From assembly GCA_947044365.1 (NCBI GenBank), contig OX345637.1, forward strand, positions 13,424,916 to 13,488,915: a stretch of DNA of 64,000 nt, read 5' to 3'. Shown piece by piece: positions 1-11,072 of this stretch (positions are counted from its first letter, which is position 1; every line of letters starts with the position of its first letter). The stretch is from Petrosia ficiformis (Eukaryota; Porifera; Demospongiae; Haplosclerida; Petrosiidae). Made by a program: the position numbers and the translations under genes. The notes under the pieces were generated by a model. It worked only from the letters and a program-made list of their open reading frames with translations. It did not search any database and was not told the origin of the DNA.

Positions 1-28
1 ATTTTGGTTATATTAATTATTTGTATAC

Positions 29-2432
29 CTGTTTGAAAGTATAGTGATGATATAGTAGTCTTTTCTCCATTACCTGCTCCATTATAACCTGCTACTGTTA
101 TACTGATCTCATCACATGGATCAGTATTATTAGGAGCTGTTAACACATAGTAAGTATCAGTAATAAATTCAGATATATTGAACATGATACTAGTAACTGA
201 TATGTTATATCCAGTGATATGTGTCTCAGGAAGAGTGAATGGTGGATTCCATGAGATATTGAGACTTGAGGAATCAACAAACTTATAGCGTACAACAACT
301 GCTGATAACCGATCTAGATTTTAGAAATGGTGGATAATCATGATTTCAGTGGTAAAAGAATGTCATCTTTACCTTGTACCAATAGAATAGCTGTTTCACT
401 TACTACTGTGAATAATTCAATACCAACAAAATTCCAAGCTATACAGTACACTTCAGTATTATTGTATTTTGTCATAGCAGTTGCTGTTAGAGTTCTTCTT
501 ATTGTAGTATCATTCAGATCTTCAGTAAGTTGTTGCATGAAACCTTTATTAACAACAATCTGGTCTGATGCAGACGTGCCATTCACAAAAAACACAATCA
601 GACTTGCTTCCACAGCAACACAGTTGAACTCCACTTCATCACCATTAACAGCATTAACACTGTTAAATACGTTTAATAATTCTGTGAAATAAATACAAGT
701 GCTTGTTCAATCTAGAATATATACACTAACAATTATTATAAACTATATGTGTATTAATTATGACTGCAAATGAGAACTACAGGCGCCTCACTTGCTATAT
801 AATAACATACCCTCTCATGCTTTGTAAAATTCATAAATATTTGATGTATATATAATTTTGCATAATAATGGCTGCGTCTACTCCAGTATAATATGTACAA
901 CTGATGATGCTATAAAGATACATGTGCCCACAACAAACTTGGACAGAATATACCTTGTTGCCAAAAAGGTAAATGGCATCCAAACAAAAGAATACTCAAC
1001 TCTGTGTGCATGAAGTGTGTCAATGATTGAAAATGGAGATTTAAGATTAGTCATACATAATTATCTGTTTTTGCTTCTGTGTTCTATCTGTTAGTGAATG
1101 TGAGTATATACTCTCAAAATTTGTCGATAGCACACTGGATTAGCTGCTCTATAAAATTATTACTAATAAAGTTTTGAACATAACTTTGCTTCTATGGAAT
1201 TCAAGCCACAAATATAGCTTCTCACACTATTAGTTAATGGGCCAAATGATTGTTCTATATGAATGATTGAGTTCATTTACTAATTACTTAATGATGTACA
1301 TCATTGTTCATGACCAATTAATTTACTAGTGGGGGTAGCTGTGGATACATTCCTCATTGTGACCATAATTATACACTTCATACTTCACTTTTAGTAAATG
1401 ATGCATATAAATATTCCAATGTACTATAAATGAATTTAAAGATTACAAATACTTATGGAGTTGTGTACTCTAGGTAACATAGATCACCAACAACATTTTA
1501 CCTTTATTACATGGCCACTATTCAGCAACAAAATTAATGGTACATTGAAGTTGTTTCGAAACTTATATAACCAATCAAAAACTTACATAAGCTTGTGTCT
1601 CTTATGATTTCAGTTTATAATAGAAATGTTGGAACACTGATTCTTAGCTCCAGTCAGCAATATTGGTGATGTTGCTCAAATTGTTTGCTCCTGGACAGAT
1701 ATTTTTAAAATGATCTGCCTTTTGTAAAATGGTCTAAAGAATTAGTTACCATGCTAAAGTAGAGGCAGTAATGGGGTTTGACCATGCTGATGAGACACTT
1801 TTGTTTTGATCTCAGATAAATTGGTAGGTTTTATATTCATTTGGGAAGACAAGAAAATAGAATGAATAGTTGCCATGTTTCTCTGATATGGGCTTTCCTG
1901 ATAGTGCTTTCTCTTAGAGAGTTCTGTAATTGCATGGATAAATGTAGTTAATAGAGGACATGCATAAGTGCTGGTAATGACCTGCTGAGCACTGTAGAGG
2001 CAAATAGAAGGCATGTAAATTGAAACAGTTTCTCATTGGCAAAGTAATGTTAAATAGATGATTACTTTTTAATAGGCGGGAAGTTTCAGAGGAAACTTCT
2101 GTTAGCTTAAATTCGAAGTATAATTATATATTCAAAGATTCTAACTTGATTTGTTAGAAAGAGGAGTTGTTAAGACAGCCAGTGATGTAAAACTCATACT
2201 TCATTAGATGCAGGAAGACTGAAAGAAGCCATGCCTAGCAGATTTCTTACCTTTTTGATAGCTTCTAGTATGGTAGTTAGCAAGCGCTCATTCTTGCCAC
2301 TTCAGAGGAGTGTATACATGCCAAATATGGAAGTATAGTTTTTGAACTACATCGGAGACAGATATTTTTCCCGACTATTTACAGTAACCTTCCCGAAGGG
2401 GGAGGGTGAAATATAATTAGGAAGACAAATGG

Positions 2433-2486
<54 letters not shown>

Positions 2487-3062
2487 CTATTATATGTACA
2501 TATATAGTTGGAGTAGCCATTATCCCTATTTTAGTAAAGTAATATTCCTTGAGCCAAACAAAACTTTGGGTTTTTCCACTGATTATATAGCTAAATTGAA
2601 TAACAAAATTGATGTGTTGCATGTGTTGTAGTACTATGCTACTCATTATTAGTCTTTATCCCTTGGTCTTTTCCTTGTAATGTGTGCATGTGCTTGAATA
2701 GAAAGAGTGCAGCCTTGTTGATACTGCAACCAATAGCTGTTATACGTAGGTAAAAATACTTGCAAGTATGAAAAAAATATAGCTTTCTGAGTTTCAGATA
2801 AGGAAGTCAGCACTGATTTAGAGATTAACAATGACACCACAAAGCAATGATAGAAATATTTTTTCTCCATAATTGTATTGTTAGTTTTTTAGGTTTATGT
2901 CATACAAACAACGAATCGGTTGGTGTAGTATATTACTCAATACAAGATGATTATAATATTATATCTCTAATCAAACAAAATACACTTACCAGGTTGCTGA
3001 GCATTTACTTGCGTTCTCGGTATCAGTAAGAGTATGAAAAGGACAGACATTACATAAACCAT
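29..3062 (-). CDS. Receptor A, Ig-FN3 membrane receptor, 5' part only
   Basis: First three coding exons of a secreted or membrane receptor that leaves the window on the left. Exon 1 (3062-2990) encodes a signal peptide starting MVYVMSVLFILLL and ends in phase 1 at a GTAAGT donor. Exon 2 (681-373) encodes an Ig-like domain with cysteines in EFNC and EVYC and several N-glycosylation sites. Exon 3 (313-29) encodes an FN3 domain that nearly matches receptor B, for example SWNPPFTLP and SSLYF. All joints are phase 1 and the frame is open throughout. It is divergent from receptor B, with 8 kb of repeats between them. The membrane segment and tail are not visible, so it could share B's ZU5-Death tail or have another. 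The large first intron is about 2.3 kb. The Ig call rests on the cysteine pattern and on the close match to B. Confidence 0.8.
682..2989. other. First intron of receptor A
   Basis: The 2.3 kb between the signal-peptide exon and the Ig exon contains no convincing coding sequence. It holds a TA microsatellite near 2434-2480 and AT-rich DNA. The short open frames here have no recognisable domains. Confidence 0.5.
2434..2480. repeat. TA microsatellite
   Basis: About 47 bp of alternating T and A within the first intron of receptor A. Similar TA tracts lie near 7018-7052, 29709-29731, 30790-30808 and 53188-53230. Confidence 0.9.
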
Positions 3063-3586
3063 ACTGTGTGAAAATAGGAATTTATAATAGTATTTATTAA
3101 TATAATTATTCAAGCAGTTTGCACACAGAATAATGATGTATATTTTACAAGAGAACAAATATTTACTTGACTAAGTATCATGATAATCAAATCTTACTAT
3201 AGAGGTGACTGACCTTTGAACAAGAACGGTTCTACTGTCCCGTATCCTTGTTTCAGTAGTTCTTAGTGAGGTCGAAGATCTGATGGTAACTTTCATAATC
3301 AACTGAACTCCCACACTAAATAAATGTTGACTAGAGAACAATACCTGTGAATTACAGAAATAAATGTATTTTGTTGACAGAGAAATCAACACAGTTCATG
3401 GTTGAGTTTTTAAAAACCAGGAAAAAATTAATTCAAAGCGGATTTATTTTTCTGAACTACTCACCGACAACAGTGACACAAACTACAAGTACTCACCTGA
3501 TTCTAACGCAACACAAGTGTTATATATAATTAAAGGAGAAGTGATTCCTTTCCAACACACTGTCGCACACACAGTCTGGCGAGCAG

Positions 3587-4155
3587 CCTCCGCTTTTACA
3601 TTGGGACCGGGCGGAGTATTTCACGGGTCGTAGGAATGTCATATGTACGTCACATGATTTTACCACGCCTCGCGTCTGTGTTTGGTGGTCTGCAAAGTGA
3701 TTGTATAGTGTCGTTCTACAGTCATTTAAGGTTGAAGCCACTAGATTTGGCCTTGATCTTCAAACACCTATATATACCAGTGCCACAGACCAGAGGGATC
3801 TTTCCTTTGTCTGCCTTCGAGGTATTTGTCGAAAGTAAGGCCAAATCAGTGTTACCAGAGGACTGATAATGCACTTTTGATAACAATTTTTTTTGAGAAA
3901 GACTTATATTATGTTGCATACTACTGGCATTATGTAGTAGCAAAAGCTTTGCTGCTACAAGTTGGGAGCGAAACAAAGACATCTTATACCTTGTAGATCG
4001 CTTCTTTCTGTTTTACTCTTAAATTCGTGTAACCTAGCTCTTCAACTGCTGCCTCTTCCATTTTAATCCCATGCTCTTGTGACTACTTGTTCTCATTGGC
4101 TCTATCAACATGTCTCCAGACCTTTCCTCCTCCCAGTCCCAATGTAAAAGCGGAG
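3587..4155. repeat. Inverted-repeat element, ~570 bp
   Basis: A GC-richer block is bounded by near-perfect 20-bp inverted arms: CCGCTTTTACATTGGGAC at 3590-3607 and its complement at 4136-4153. It contains short open frames on the minus strand, including a cysteine-rich one. Its base composition differs from its surroundings. It is probably a short non-autonomous transposon or a remnant, but no target duplication was identified. Confidence 0.45.
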
Positions 4156-4246
4156 CTGAAAGGTCTGCTTGCCAGAATAAGTTGTTACGTTTTACATAAC
4201 ATCTGATCGAGAGCTCGGTAAGGCAGACCATATCGTCTTGAATCTG

Positions 4247-5990
4247 TGTGTTATATAATTATAAATTTGTATGTAGTTTTTATAACTGTGGTTTATATAA
4301 TTATGCTGCAGATTCATTTCTAAAGATTATCCACCAGTAACTTTATGTATAATGTTAGAGTACAAAATAGGCTGTTAGGTATTTAACAAATACAGCATAT
4401 GGTTCTCTTTCCTTTGGTGAGTATGGAACTCAAGTTGGTATAAAGTAATTTGTTTCCCAATTACAAATTATTATTGAAATCTTGTCTGGTAAAATAACTC
4501 CTGTAAAAGTGAGTACAGCTGGCAATAGTCTATATGATACATGGAGAAAAAAGTATCCTGGTGTGCTGTAGCTCAAATGTGCATTCATTTACATGCCATA
4601 TTGTTGGCACCAGAACTGCATGCACAATATTATTTTACATGGTTTATTTTCCAGGTCATTTTGGTACAGAGATTTATGAGATTCATTTTTATTGAATACT
4701 ATAATGATATGAAGACACTGAACTTCCAATTATATATTCAACGCGACTTTACACCTCTTGGTTTGTAGTTGTATGCATAATTATATAGACTATGTAACAG
4801 TTATTTAGAGAATGATTATAGTTAAGTAAACAAATACTGTGGGTTACTTCCCCATTTGTATTTAGTACATAGTATATACACTTTATAAAACACTAATGAC
4901 ATACATGACTGAAGTGTTAATGATTGTACGTACTGGTTGACATACACTCCTCCATAAAGTTTGTATGAAACGTTTTGCAACATAATAATTATATTACTAT
5001 ACAACATGTTCACCCTTGAGCTTTGAACAGTGACTAATAGAACTACAAAACATCACTGTTGTACGTATAATTACAACTGGATCACATGCGTCAGCATATA
5101 TGTAAGTACGCTTTCCTTTGTTGACTCATGTTATCTAATTATAATAAAAGAATAATTTCACTGATAAAACTGGAAGGAGATGTAGTTAAAGAAATATTCT
5201 ATATAATTATATTAAGAAAGTCACCATGTGCTGCAAAAGGTTAAAGAACCAATCTGTTTTCAAAGTGATGAATGCCATTATAAGAGCAACTCTGGAAACA
5301 CATTTTATTATTATTTTCAAATTTAGCCTTGAGAATAACCTTAAATTATTTAATATACATGACCACTGCGACCTCTGTGAAATCCAATATATGAAATAAT
5401 AATTTCCAGTGATCCACTGTCCTTGGTTATTCATAAAGAAATCAGACATGTTAGTTAAATGAAAGAATGATTTTTAAAACATTTTGATGGTGAATTGCCT
5501 GTAAGATGGTTAAAAAAATTACTTCCACAATGATAATATGTGATAACATTTTAATTTTTAGTTTGCACACACATGATTGCATCTTAGCCTATACAAATAA
5601 TTGACAGTAATCAACATACACAAAGCACCTATATATCACTTCACATCAGTAGTTATAAGCTGATATGAAGTGACATATGAATCATGCAATCAAGTGTATT
5701 TAAAAGAATTAGCAGAATGCATATGAACAGCTCAACATTTGCAACGATGAACAGTCACGAGTACACTGCAAAAAGAGTTTGGTTATTTCAACCAATCAGT
5801 TGGATACTTCAATTGTCAATTTAATACCTTTTCACACCATACTGCTGTATTCAGGTATTGAAGAGTAATCAGTTTTGCATTTGTAATTTTGTTGTTGTTC
5901 ACAATGACTAGTGAATTGATAGTGGAGGATGACTGATATGATGTCAGTTCTTAAATATTAATTTTAGTGGGGAAGTATTGACATGTAAAT
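4247..5990. repeat. Duplicated non-coding unit, copy 1
   Basis: Blocks of this segment recur in the same order and orientation in 6361-10150. For example, TATATAATTATGCTGCAGAT at about 4294 recurs near 6410, GTGCATTCATTTACATGCCA at about 4577 recurs near 8108, TTAAAGAACCAATCTGTTTT at about 5241 recurs near 9432, and TTATTTCAACCAATCAGTTG at about 5784 recurs near 10041. No coding function is seen. Confidence 0.6.
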
Positions 5991-6205
5991 GTAACAAAAG
6001 ATAGCAGAAAGAATCAAAGGGGATTTCATTTTATCAAAATCCTGCTAGTGGAGAAAAACGTCAGTTGTGGCTAATGCATCAATCAAAGAAATCAGTGCAA
6101 AGAAGGGGTTAGATCATCTTTAAGTTTTTTGGGTAATTTGAATCGTTATGTGACGTCACGTGCAACTACTAAATTTTTATATAACGACAGCTTGTATACA
6201 GAGGA

Positions 6206-6318
6206 TTTCAGTTTCGTTGACACAATTATTCCGTTCCGTAACCACACCCTCCATATTATGTACTATTATATGGAGGGTGTGGTTACGGAACGGAATAATT
6301 GTGTCAACGGAACTGAGT
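6206..6318. repeat. Long near-perfect palindrome
   Basis: Two arms of about 40 bp are exact inverses (6215-6255 against 6269-6309), separated by about 13 bp, with imperfect pairing for a few more bases on each side. The arms include CCGTTCCGTAACCACACCCT and its complement. Transcripts would form a very stable hairpin. It lies at the left border of duplicated unit copy 2. Confidence 0.9.
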
Positions 6319-6751
6319 ATTTCCGAAAGGCAGACTTCGTTTCACGTTTTCAGTTGGAATCAAGTGAGTGTTATATAAGTTTGTACGTAGTTTATAAAAC
6401 TGTGGTCTATATAATTATGCTGCAGATTCATATCACATTTGTTTACTTTTTCCGCTTATTGGTATGTAATTATAAAGACTATGTGTAACATGGGTAGCTA
6501 ATAATTATTTATGTATAATTTAGAGTACAAAGGTAGGCTGTTAGGCCTATCTAACAAATATAGCTTATGATACTCTTTCTTTTGATGACTATGGAATTTG
6601 CGGTGGTATGAATTAATTTATTTCCCAATTACCAATTGTTGAAATCATGTCTGGTAAAAGTGTCACAGTAGAAGTAAAAATTAGAGTACAGCAATTAATT
6701 ATACATGTATGTTATGTATGTATATAATTATATATATAGATGTGTGTAACA

Positions 6752-6897
6752 TATGTAGTATGCCAAAATACAGGACCTGAGTTAGTGTCCAAGGATGTGA
6801 TAAAGCCCGAGCCTGCAAGGGCTATATCACATCCGAGAACACAAAACAAGGGTCCTATATTCAGTATATAGGATTTTAGTCCTCTTAGCATACTAGC
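6752..6897. repeat. Fold-back element with GC-rich centre
   Basis: Imperfect palindrome. GTAGTATGC near 6752 pairs with GCATACTA near 6889, and the inner arms GATGTGATAAAGCCC and GGGCTATATCACATC flank a short loop. It is one of several elements in this window with a CCCGAG-type centre. Confidence 0.65.
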
Positions 6898-7013
6898 TAT
6901 ATACAATGTATTGTATGATGGTGACATCTCCTGCCTAGTGTACACATGGAAGGTCTATATAGAACTCACCACATCAAAAGGATGGTGTCACATCATACAA
7001 TATTATGTATATG

Positions 7014-7057
<44 letters not shown>

Positions 7058-7071
7058 TATATATATGTATT

Positions 7072-7235
7072 AGTTAAAGCACCGGTGCGAGTGTTGTATG
7101 GAAAATATAGCATGAGGGGTGGGGTCGAGAAGCTCATAAAGCACGAGGCGTAGCCGAGTGCTTTATGAGGCTTCAAGACACCACCCCCAGTGCTATATTT
7201 TCCAAGTCAACACAAGCAAACCCGGTGCTTTAACT
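7072..7235. repeat. Fold-back MITE with perfect 14-bp ends
   Basis: The outer arms AGTTAAAGCACCGG and CCGGTGCTTTAACT are exact inverses. Inner arms contain GGAAAATATAGCA and TGCTATATTTTCC. The centre is GC-rich around a short stem of CATAAAGCAC and GTGCTTTATG. It follows a TA tract at 7018-7052. Confidence 0.75.
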
Positions 7236-7444
7236 GGTTTATAGTACTTTGGATTGATGCAATGGAGAAGAAGAATGAAGTACTTAGTGTTCTTGCACTA
7301 AACCCTAGGTAAGCGCGTTGTTTTCTAGTGTTATAAACAACATCCGGAAAATATAGAACAGGATGTGGTCAAAAAAGTGTGCTAGATGGAAAATATAGAA
7401 CAGTCGGCACCTTTGATGTTAGGCGTCAAAGTGCTATAAGTAAA

Positions 7445-7561
7445 GGTTATAACACGGCACGAGGGTTATATCACATTTATAAAAACCGAAGCCCGAGGGG
7501 TGTAGCCCCGAGGGCGAGGTTTTTATAAATGTGATATAACCCGAGTGCACGTGTTATAACC
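7445..7561. repeat. Fold-back MITE, CCCGAGG centre
   Basis: Arms GGTTATAACACGGCACGAGG and CCGAGTGCACGTGTTATAACC pair with few mismatches, and the inner arms pair over TTATATCACATTTATAAAAACC. The centre contains GCCCGAGGGGTGTAGCCCCGAGGGC, so this could form a long hairpin. Confidence 0.75.
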
Positions 7562-7570
7562 AATTTATTT

Positions 7571-8037
7571 CATGATGAAGCCACACTTTTTTCTAATGCG
7601 CATGCGTGCCTTTGTGCCATAGTGTTATAATAATCCATAGGCTGCTTATAGCTTCTCTAAAGTTGTCTGGTTTTGTCAACTATATCCACAAGAAATCCTA
7701 CTTGTTAGGAATGGAAAAAGAGAACATACCTCCAACTAAAAAAGCCAAGGTTTTTTGTCTAGCTGTATACACTTTGCTATGGTTGATGGCGTCTTCTGAG
7801 TTTATCACAGGCATAAAATACAAAAATGGGAGATCGTGTCAGTTTTAGGACAGGCTGCGGGACTAAGGTACATCTCTGTGTTTTACAAATCTTGTCAGTA
7901 CGTGCAGCATTCGGTATATAGAGCTGATGTTTACAGGTGTTAACCGCAAAACGTGTTATATCCAACATCAAAGCCAAATATATCACTGTAGCAGATATAT
8001 AACCCGGTCGGAAGCTTTGAAGTGTGGCTTCATCATG
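7571..8037. repeat. Inverted-repeat element with 16-bp perfect ends
   Basis: CATGATGAAGCCACAC at 7571-7586 and its exact complement at 8022-8037 bound a 467-bp segment. It encloses an 80-codon open frame (7606-7848) with no recognisable domain. It lies directly beside the preceding fold-back element, so the two may be nested. Confidence 0.55.
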
Positions 8038-9072
8038 ATATAATTATATATCCATACAATCATATATAACAGGAGAAAGAGGTATCCTGGTCTGCTGTGG
8101 CTCAAATGTGCATTCATTTACATGCCATTCTGACCAAAACCACACATCTGGAATGAGTACAACATATACCATATGTAGTATAATATAATTTATATAGATC
8201 CAACCTTTTGGAAAACACTCATCGAGTTGGTACTATATAGCTCTGCGGACCACAATATTATTTTGCATGTTTTGCTTACTAGGTCATTTTGGTATAGTAA
8301 TAACATATTTATTATACGGATTTGGAATATTAAGCCATATATTTATTATGTTATTGAAGCATGAAACATTTATATGGTCAATATAGGGGGTAGTCTTATT
8401 AACATGGCTGTAAGAAGCTTGAACAATAAGTGAATAGTATAAACATATAACTATCACAATGAAGACAAAAATCAAAGTGTTGAAATGAGTTGCACTTCTA
8501 ATTATATATTCAACACAACCTTTCTTTAATTATAACATGTTTATCCATGAGGTTTGAACAGTAACTACCAAAAAATTCACTGTTGTATAATTATAGGTGG
8601 ATGACATGGTAAAAATAGAAGGAGATGCAAACCCAATAGTATGCATAAGTCAAACTATTTTTTGTCTTCACATTGTTCAAGGGAGGCCATGAACGCAGCA
8701 CTTTTTGTGACATGAATTTGGAGCAAACTGTTTATAAACATGTCTACAATAGTGCTGGTATGTTGTTTTTAGATATACTATCCACTGGAAGTCTCACTAA
8801 TCAATATACAATGGCTGATGTTATATTCCTCGAGTTACACAGTTATATTCTTGATTTATATATTTGTATTGGGAGTTGTACAAAGTTAATTTCCTACTCA
8901 CATCTTTATGACACCTTTTAAAACATGATTCCGAAATAATTACAGTTAAAATGTCAGTTCCGGTTTTTTACAATAAATTACCTAAGAATTAACTGATAGC
9001 AAAATGCACAAAGCAGCCTATAACACTTTACATCAGCAGTTTAAGGAGATATGTCAGGAAAGTCATGCAAAT

Positions 9073-9412
9073 ACACTGCAAAAATAAAATTGTATTTATT
9101 GGTAAGTACAGTTACAAGGAATAAGGAATTATAATTTCCTTATCTAGTCTAATAGATATACAAAAAAGCAGATAAATATTTTAATGAAATTACTTTGGGT
9201 TTCCAAACCCACTTTGTGCATCTAATATGAGATATTAGGCATTATAATTGGTACATATATATCTTTTATGTAGTTTGATATAATTAGTAAAATGTAACTC
9301 TGGCATTTGATGTATATATATATATTAAACTGAACAACCAAATAGTTGTTAAATCCTTGCAACTGTACTAACCAATACATTCGTTATTTTAACAATTCTG
9401 TTTTTGCAGTGT
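9073..9412. mobile_element. MITE with ACACTGCAAAAA terminal inverted repeats
   Basis: Long terminal inverted repeats of about 60 bp start ACACTGCAAAAA, share an inner GTACAGTT block, and enclose about 340 bp. The outer bases suggest a TA target. A related end is present at 63658-63745 and a similar element at 10020-10357. No transposase is encoded. Confidence 0.7.
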
Positions 9413-10019
9413 AGCCAAGTATTGTTAAAGATTAAAGAACCAATCTGTTTTTAAAGTGATGCATGACCTTATAGGAGCAACTCTGGAACACCTTCTATTA
9501 ATATTTTCAAATTTAACATTGAGACAAATAAACAATACAAGATTTGAGGGTAATAAATTCTTTACAACAGTGATATATTAAAATTCCTGAAGGATCAACA
9601 ACCTCAGTGAATTTTACTTGGTGCATGATCCCAAATTCTTTCACCCTATAACACCGGCTTTATCAGGCTCGATATTAATCAGTGTGTTTATGTTTTTCAT
9701 GTGGGAAGCCATACACCAGCGTATATAAACTTCGAATGGATTGGTTCTCTAACCACGTTTATACATGTGATACATCAAATCTCCTTACTACTGATACATA
9801 TAGGTGCTGTAGATATAGGCTGCTTTGTGCATGTTCTGTTTTCTTATGTAAATTTATGGTGGGAGAAGTGCTGATATGTAAACTGTGAAATGTGGATACA
9901 GTCATCCTCCACTTAGTTATTATGAAGAATATTCAGCGGTAATAGTGTCAATGGCAAAATTGTACTAAACATTGCAATTGTGATGATAATATACAATGCA
10001 GATGATGAACAGTCATAAG

Positions 10020-10357
10020 TATACTGCAAAATAAAGTTTAGTTATTTCAACCAATCAGTTGGATACCTCAGTCGTATAATATGTCTTTTCACACCATTCT
10101 CATTCTCAAGAATTTACTTAATTTACCATTTAATGTCATTGTATCTGGCAGTTTTGGCCAACAAAAGGTTTTGGAAACCTGCAAAAACATAATTTAATTT
10201 ATTCTAGAGTGCACATTTTTATACTTGGTGCACATAGTGTCATAGTAACATCATGTATGCAGCCACAACAACCTGTATGACAAACTACATTGAAATTTAT
10301 GCAACTTTACTAACCAATAAAAAAAATTGGTTATTTTAACAACTTAATTTGCAGTGT
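10020..10357. mobile_element. Second TIR element related to the ACTGCAAA family
   Basis: The left end ATACTGCAAAATAAAG and right end TTAATTTGCAGTGTA are inverted, and both inner parts share TTATTT and TTGGTTA blocks. The left end also occurs in duplicated unit copy 1 near 5763, so the element may predate that duplication. Confidence 0.45.
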
Positions 10358-10624
10358 AATTGTAATGGTAAAGGAAAGTTGGTGATAGAGAGGATATTGG
10401 CTAAATGCAAATTAAATAATCCGCAATAAACACTCAGAGTCCGAATTTGTAAGTTATAAATAACATATGGGAAGATTTGCAGCTATTTTGACACAGTGAG
10501 GTGAAATCCATTCTGCTGTCCTTTAGGAAATCACCTCAGCCCACTCCTCCTTATTTGTAAATATAAATTGTATGTTAGCTATACTATGCATTCCAAGCAA
10601 TAAATAGATAATTATGATAACACT

Positions 10625-11050
10625 TTTTATGGCCCGCAGGGCCATCCCTTATAATTGCTTTCCATGGAGTTCAATATGTATGTTGTGACACTTACGAGAG
10701 TATGCGTTGTAGTTAATTAAGGTGTGTCATTCTAGCGAGCGGTATGTCAATTAATGGGTGTGGCGCGTAAGAACGACGATTCACAGGAATCAGGATGACT
10801 GGTTGTATATATTATAGTAGAGTAACATAAGTATAATAAGTTGTTGAGTCTCAGACATGAGAAAGTCATCATTTATAACCTTTAAAAAGTATACACTTCA
10901 GTTTCTGTGCACTTAGACTGCAGCTGCAATTACTTCAGGCCCCAGTTTTCGGGTGCACTGAAATGTAGAGACACTAGTGCCCTCAGCAATGATGAATACA
11001 TAGTCATCAGAAAGCAATTATAAAGATGCATTATATCTTGTTTTATCCAC
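10625..11050. repeat. Dispersed repeat upstream of receptor B
   Basis: This segment resembles 58317-58630. Shared blocks include AGGGC-ATCCCTT followed by ATTGCTTTCCAT, and GTCAATTAATGGGTGTGGC. In the second locus it lies between B-like exon remnants, so it is more likely a mobile repeat than a conserved promoter. The class is unknown. Confidence 0.45.
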
Positions 11051-11072
11051 AATAGAGTACTGCATGTGGTAT

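Larger units (their letters stand above)
6361..10150. repeat. Duplicated non-coding unit, copy 2, expanded by insertions
   Basis: Second copy of the unit at 4247-5990. It is about twice as long because hairpin elements (6752-8037) and a MITE (9073-9412) interrupt it. Block order is conserved, which indicates a direct duplication followed by transposon insertion. Confidence 0.55.
3063..11072. other. 8 kb spacer between divergent receptors A and B
   Basis: No convincing gene is seen. The spacer is made of duplicated non-coding DNA (two copies of a unit near 4247-5990 and 6361-10150) and a series of inverted-repeat elements listed separately. Short open frames near 3520-3980, 7606-7848 and 8673-8921 have no recognisable domain and lie in or next to repeats. 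Confidence 0.55.

Noticed and set aside
2347..2646. Minus-strand open frame with a run of Ile-Tyr
   Set aside because: It is the translation of a TA microsatellite within an intron.
3520..3741. Cysteine-containing minus-strand frame as a toxin-like or zinc peptide
   Set aside because: It has no signal peptide and lies across the left arm of an inverted-repeat element.
6215..7561. CRISPR-like or tRNA-like structures
   Set aside because: The hairpins are not regularly spaced repeats and do not fit a cloverleaf; they are fold-back elements in eukaryotic DNA.
7606..7848. Possible small gene between inverted repeats
   Set aside because: No recognisable domain or splice partners; it lies within a short inverted-repeat element.
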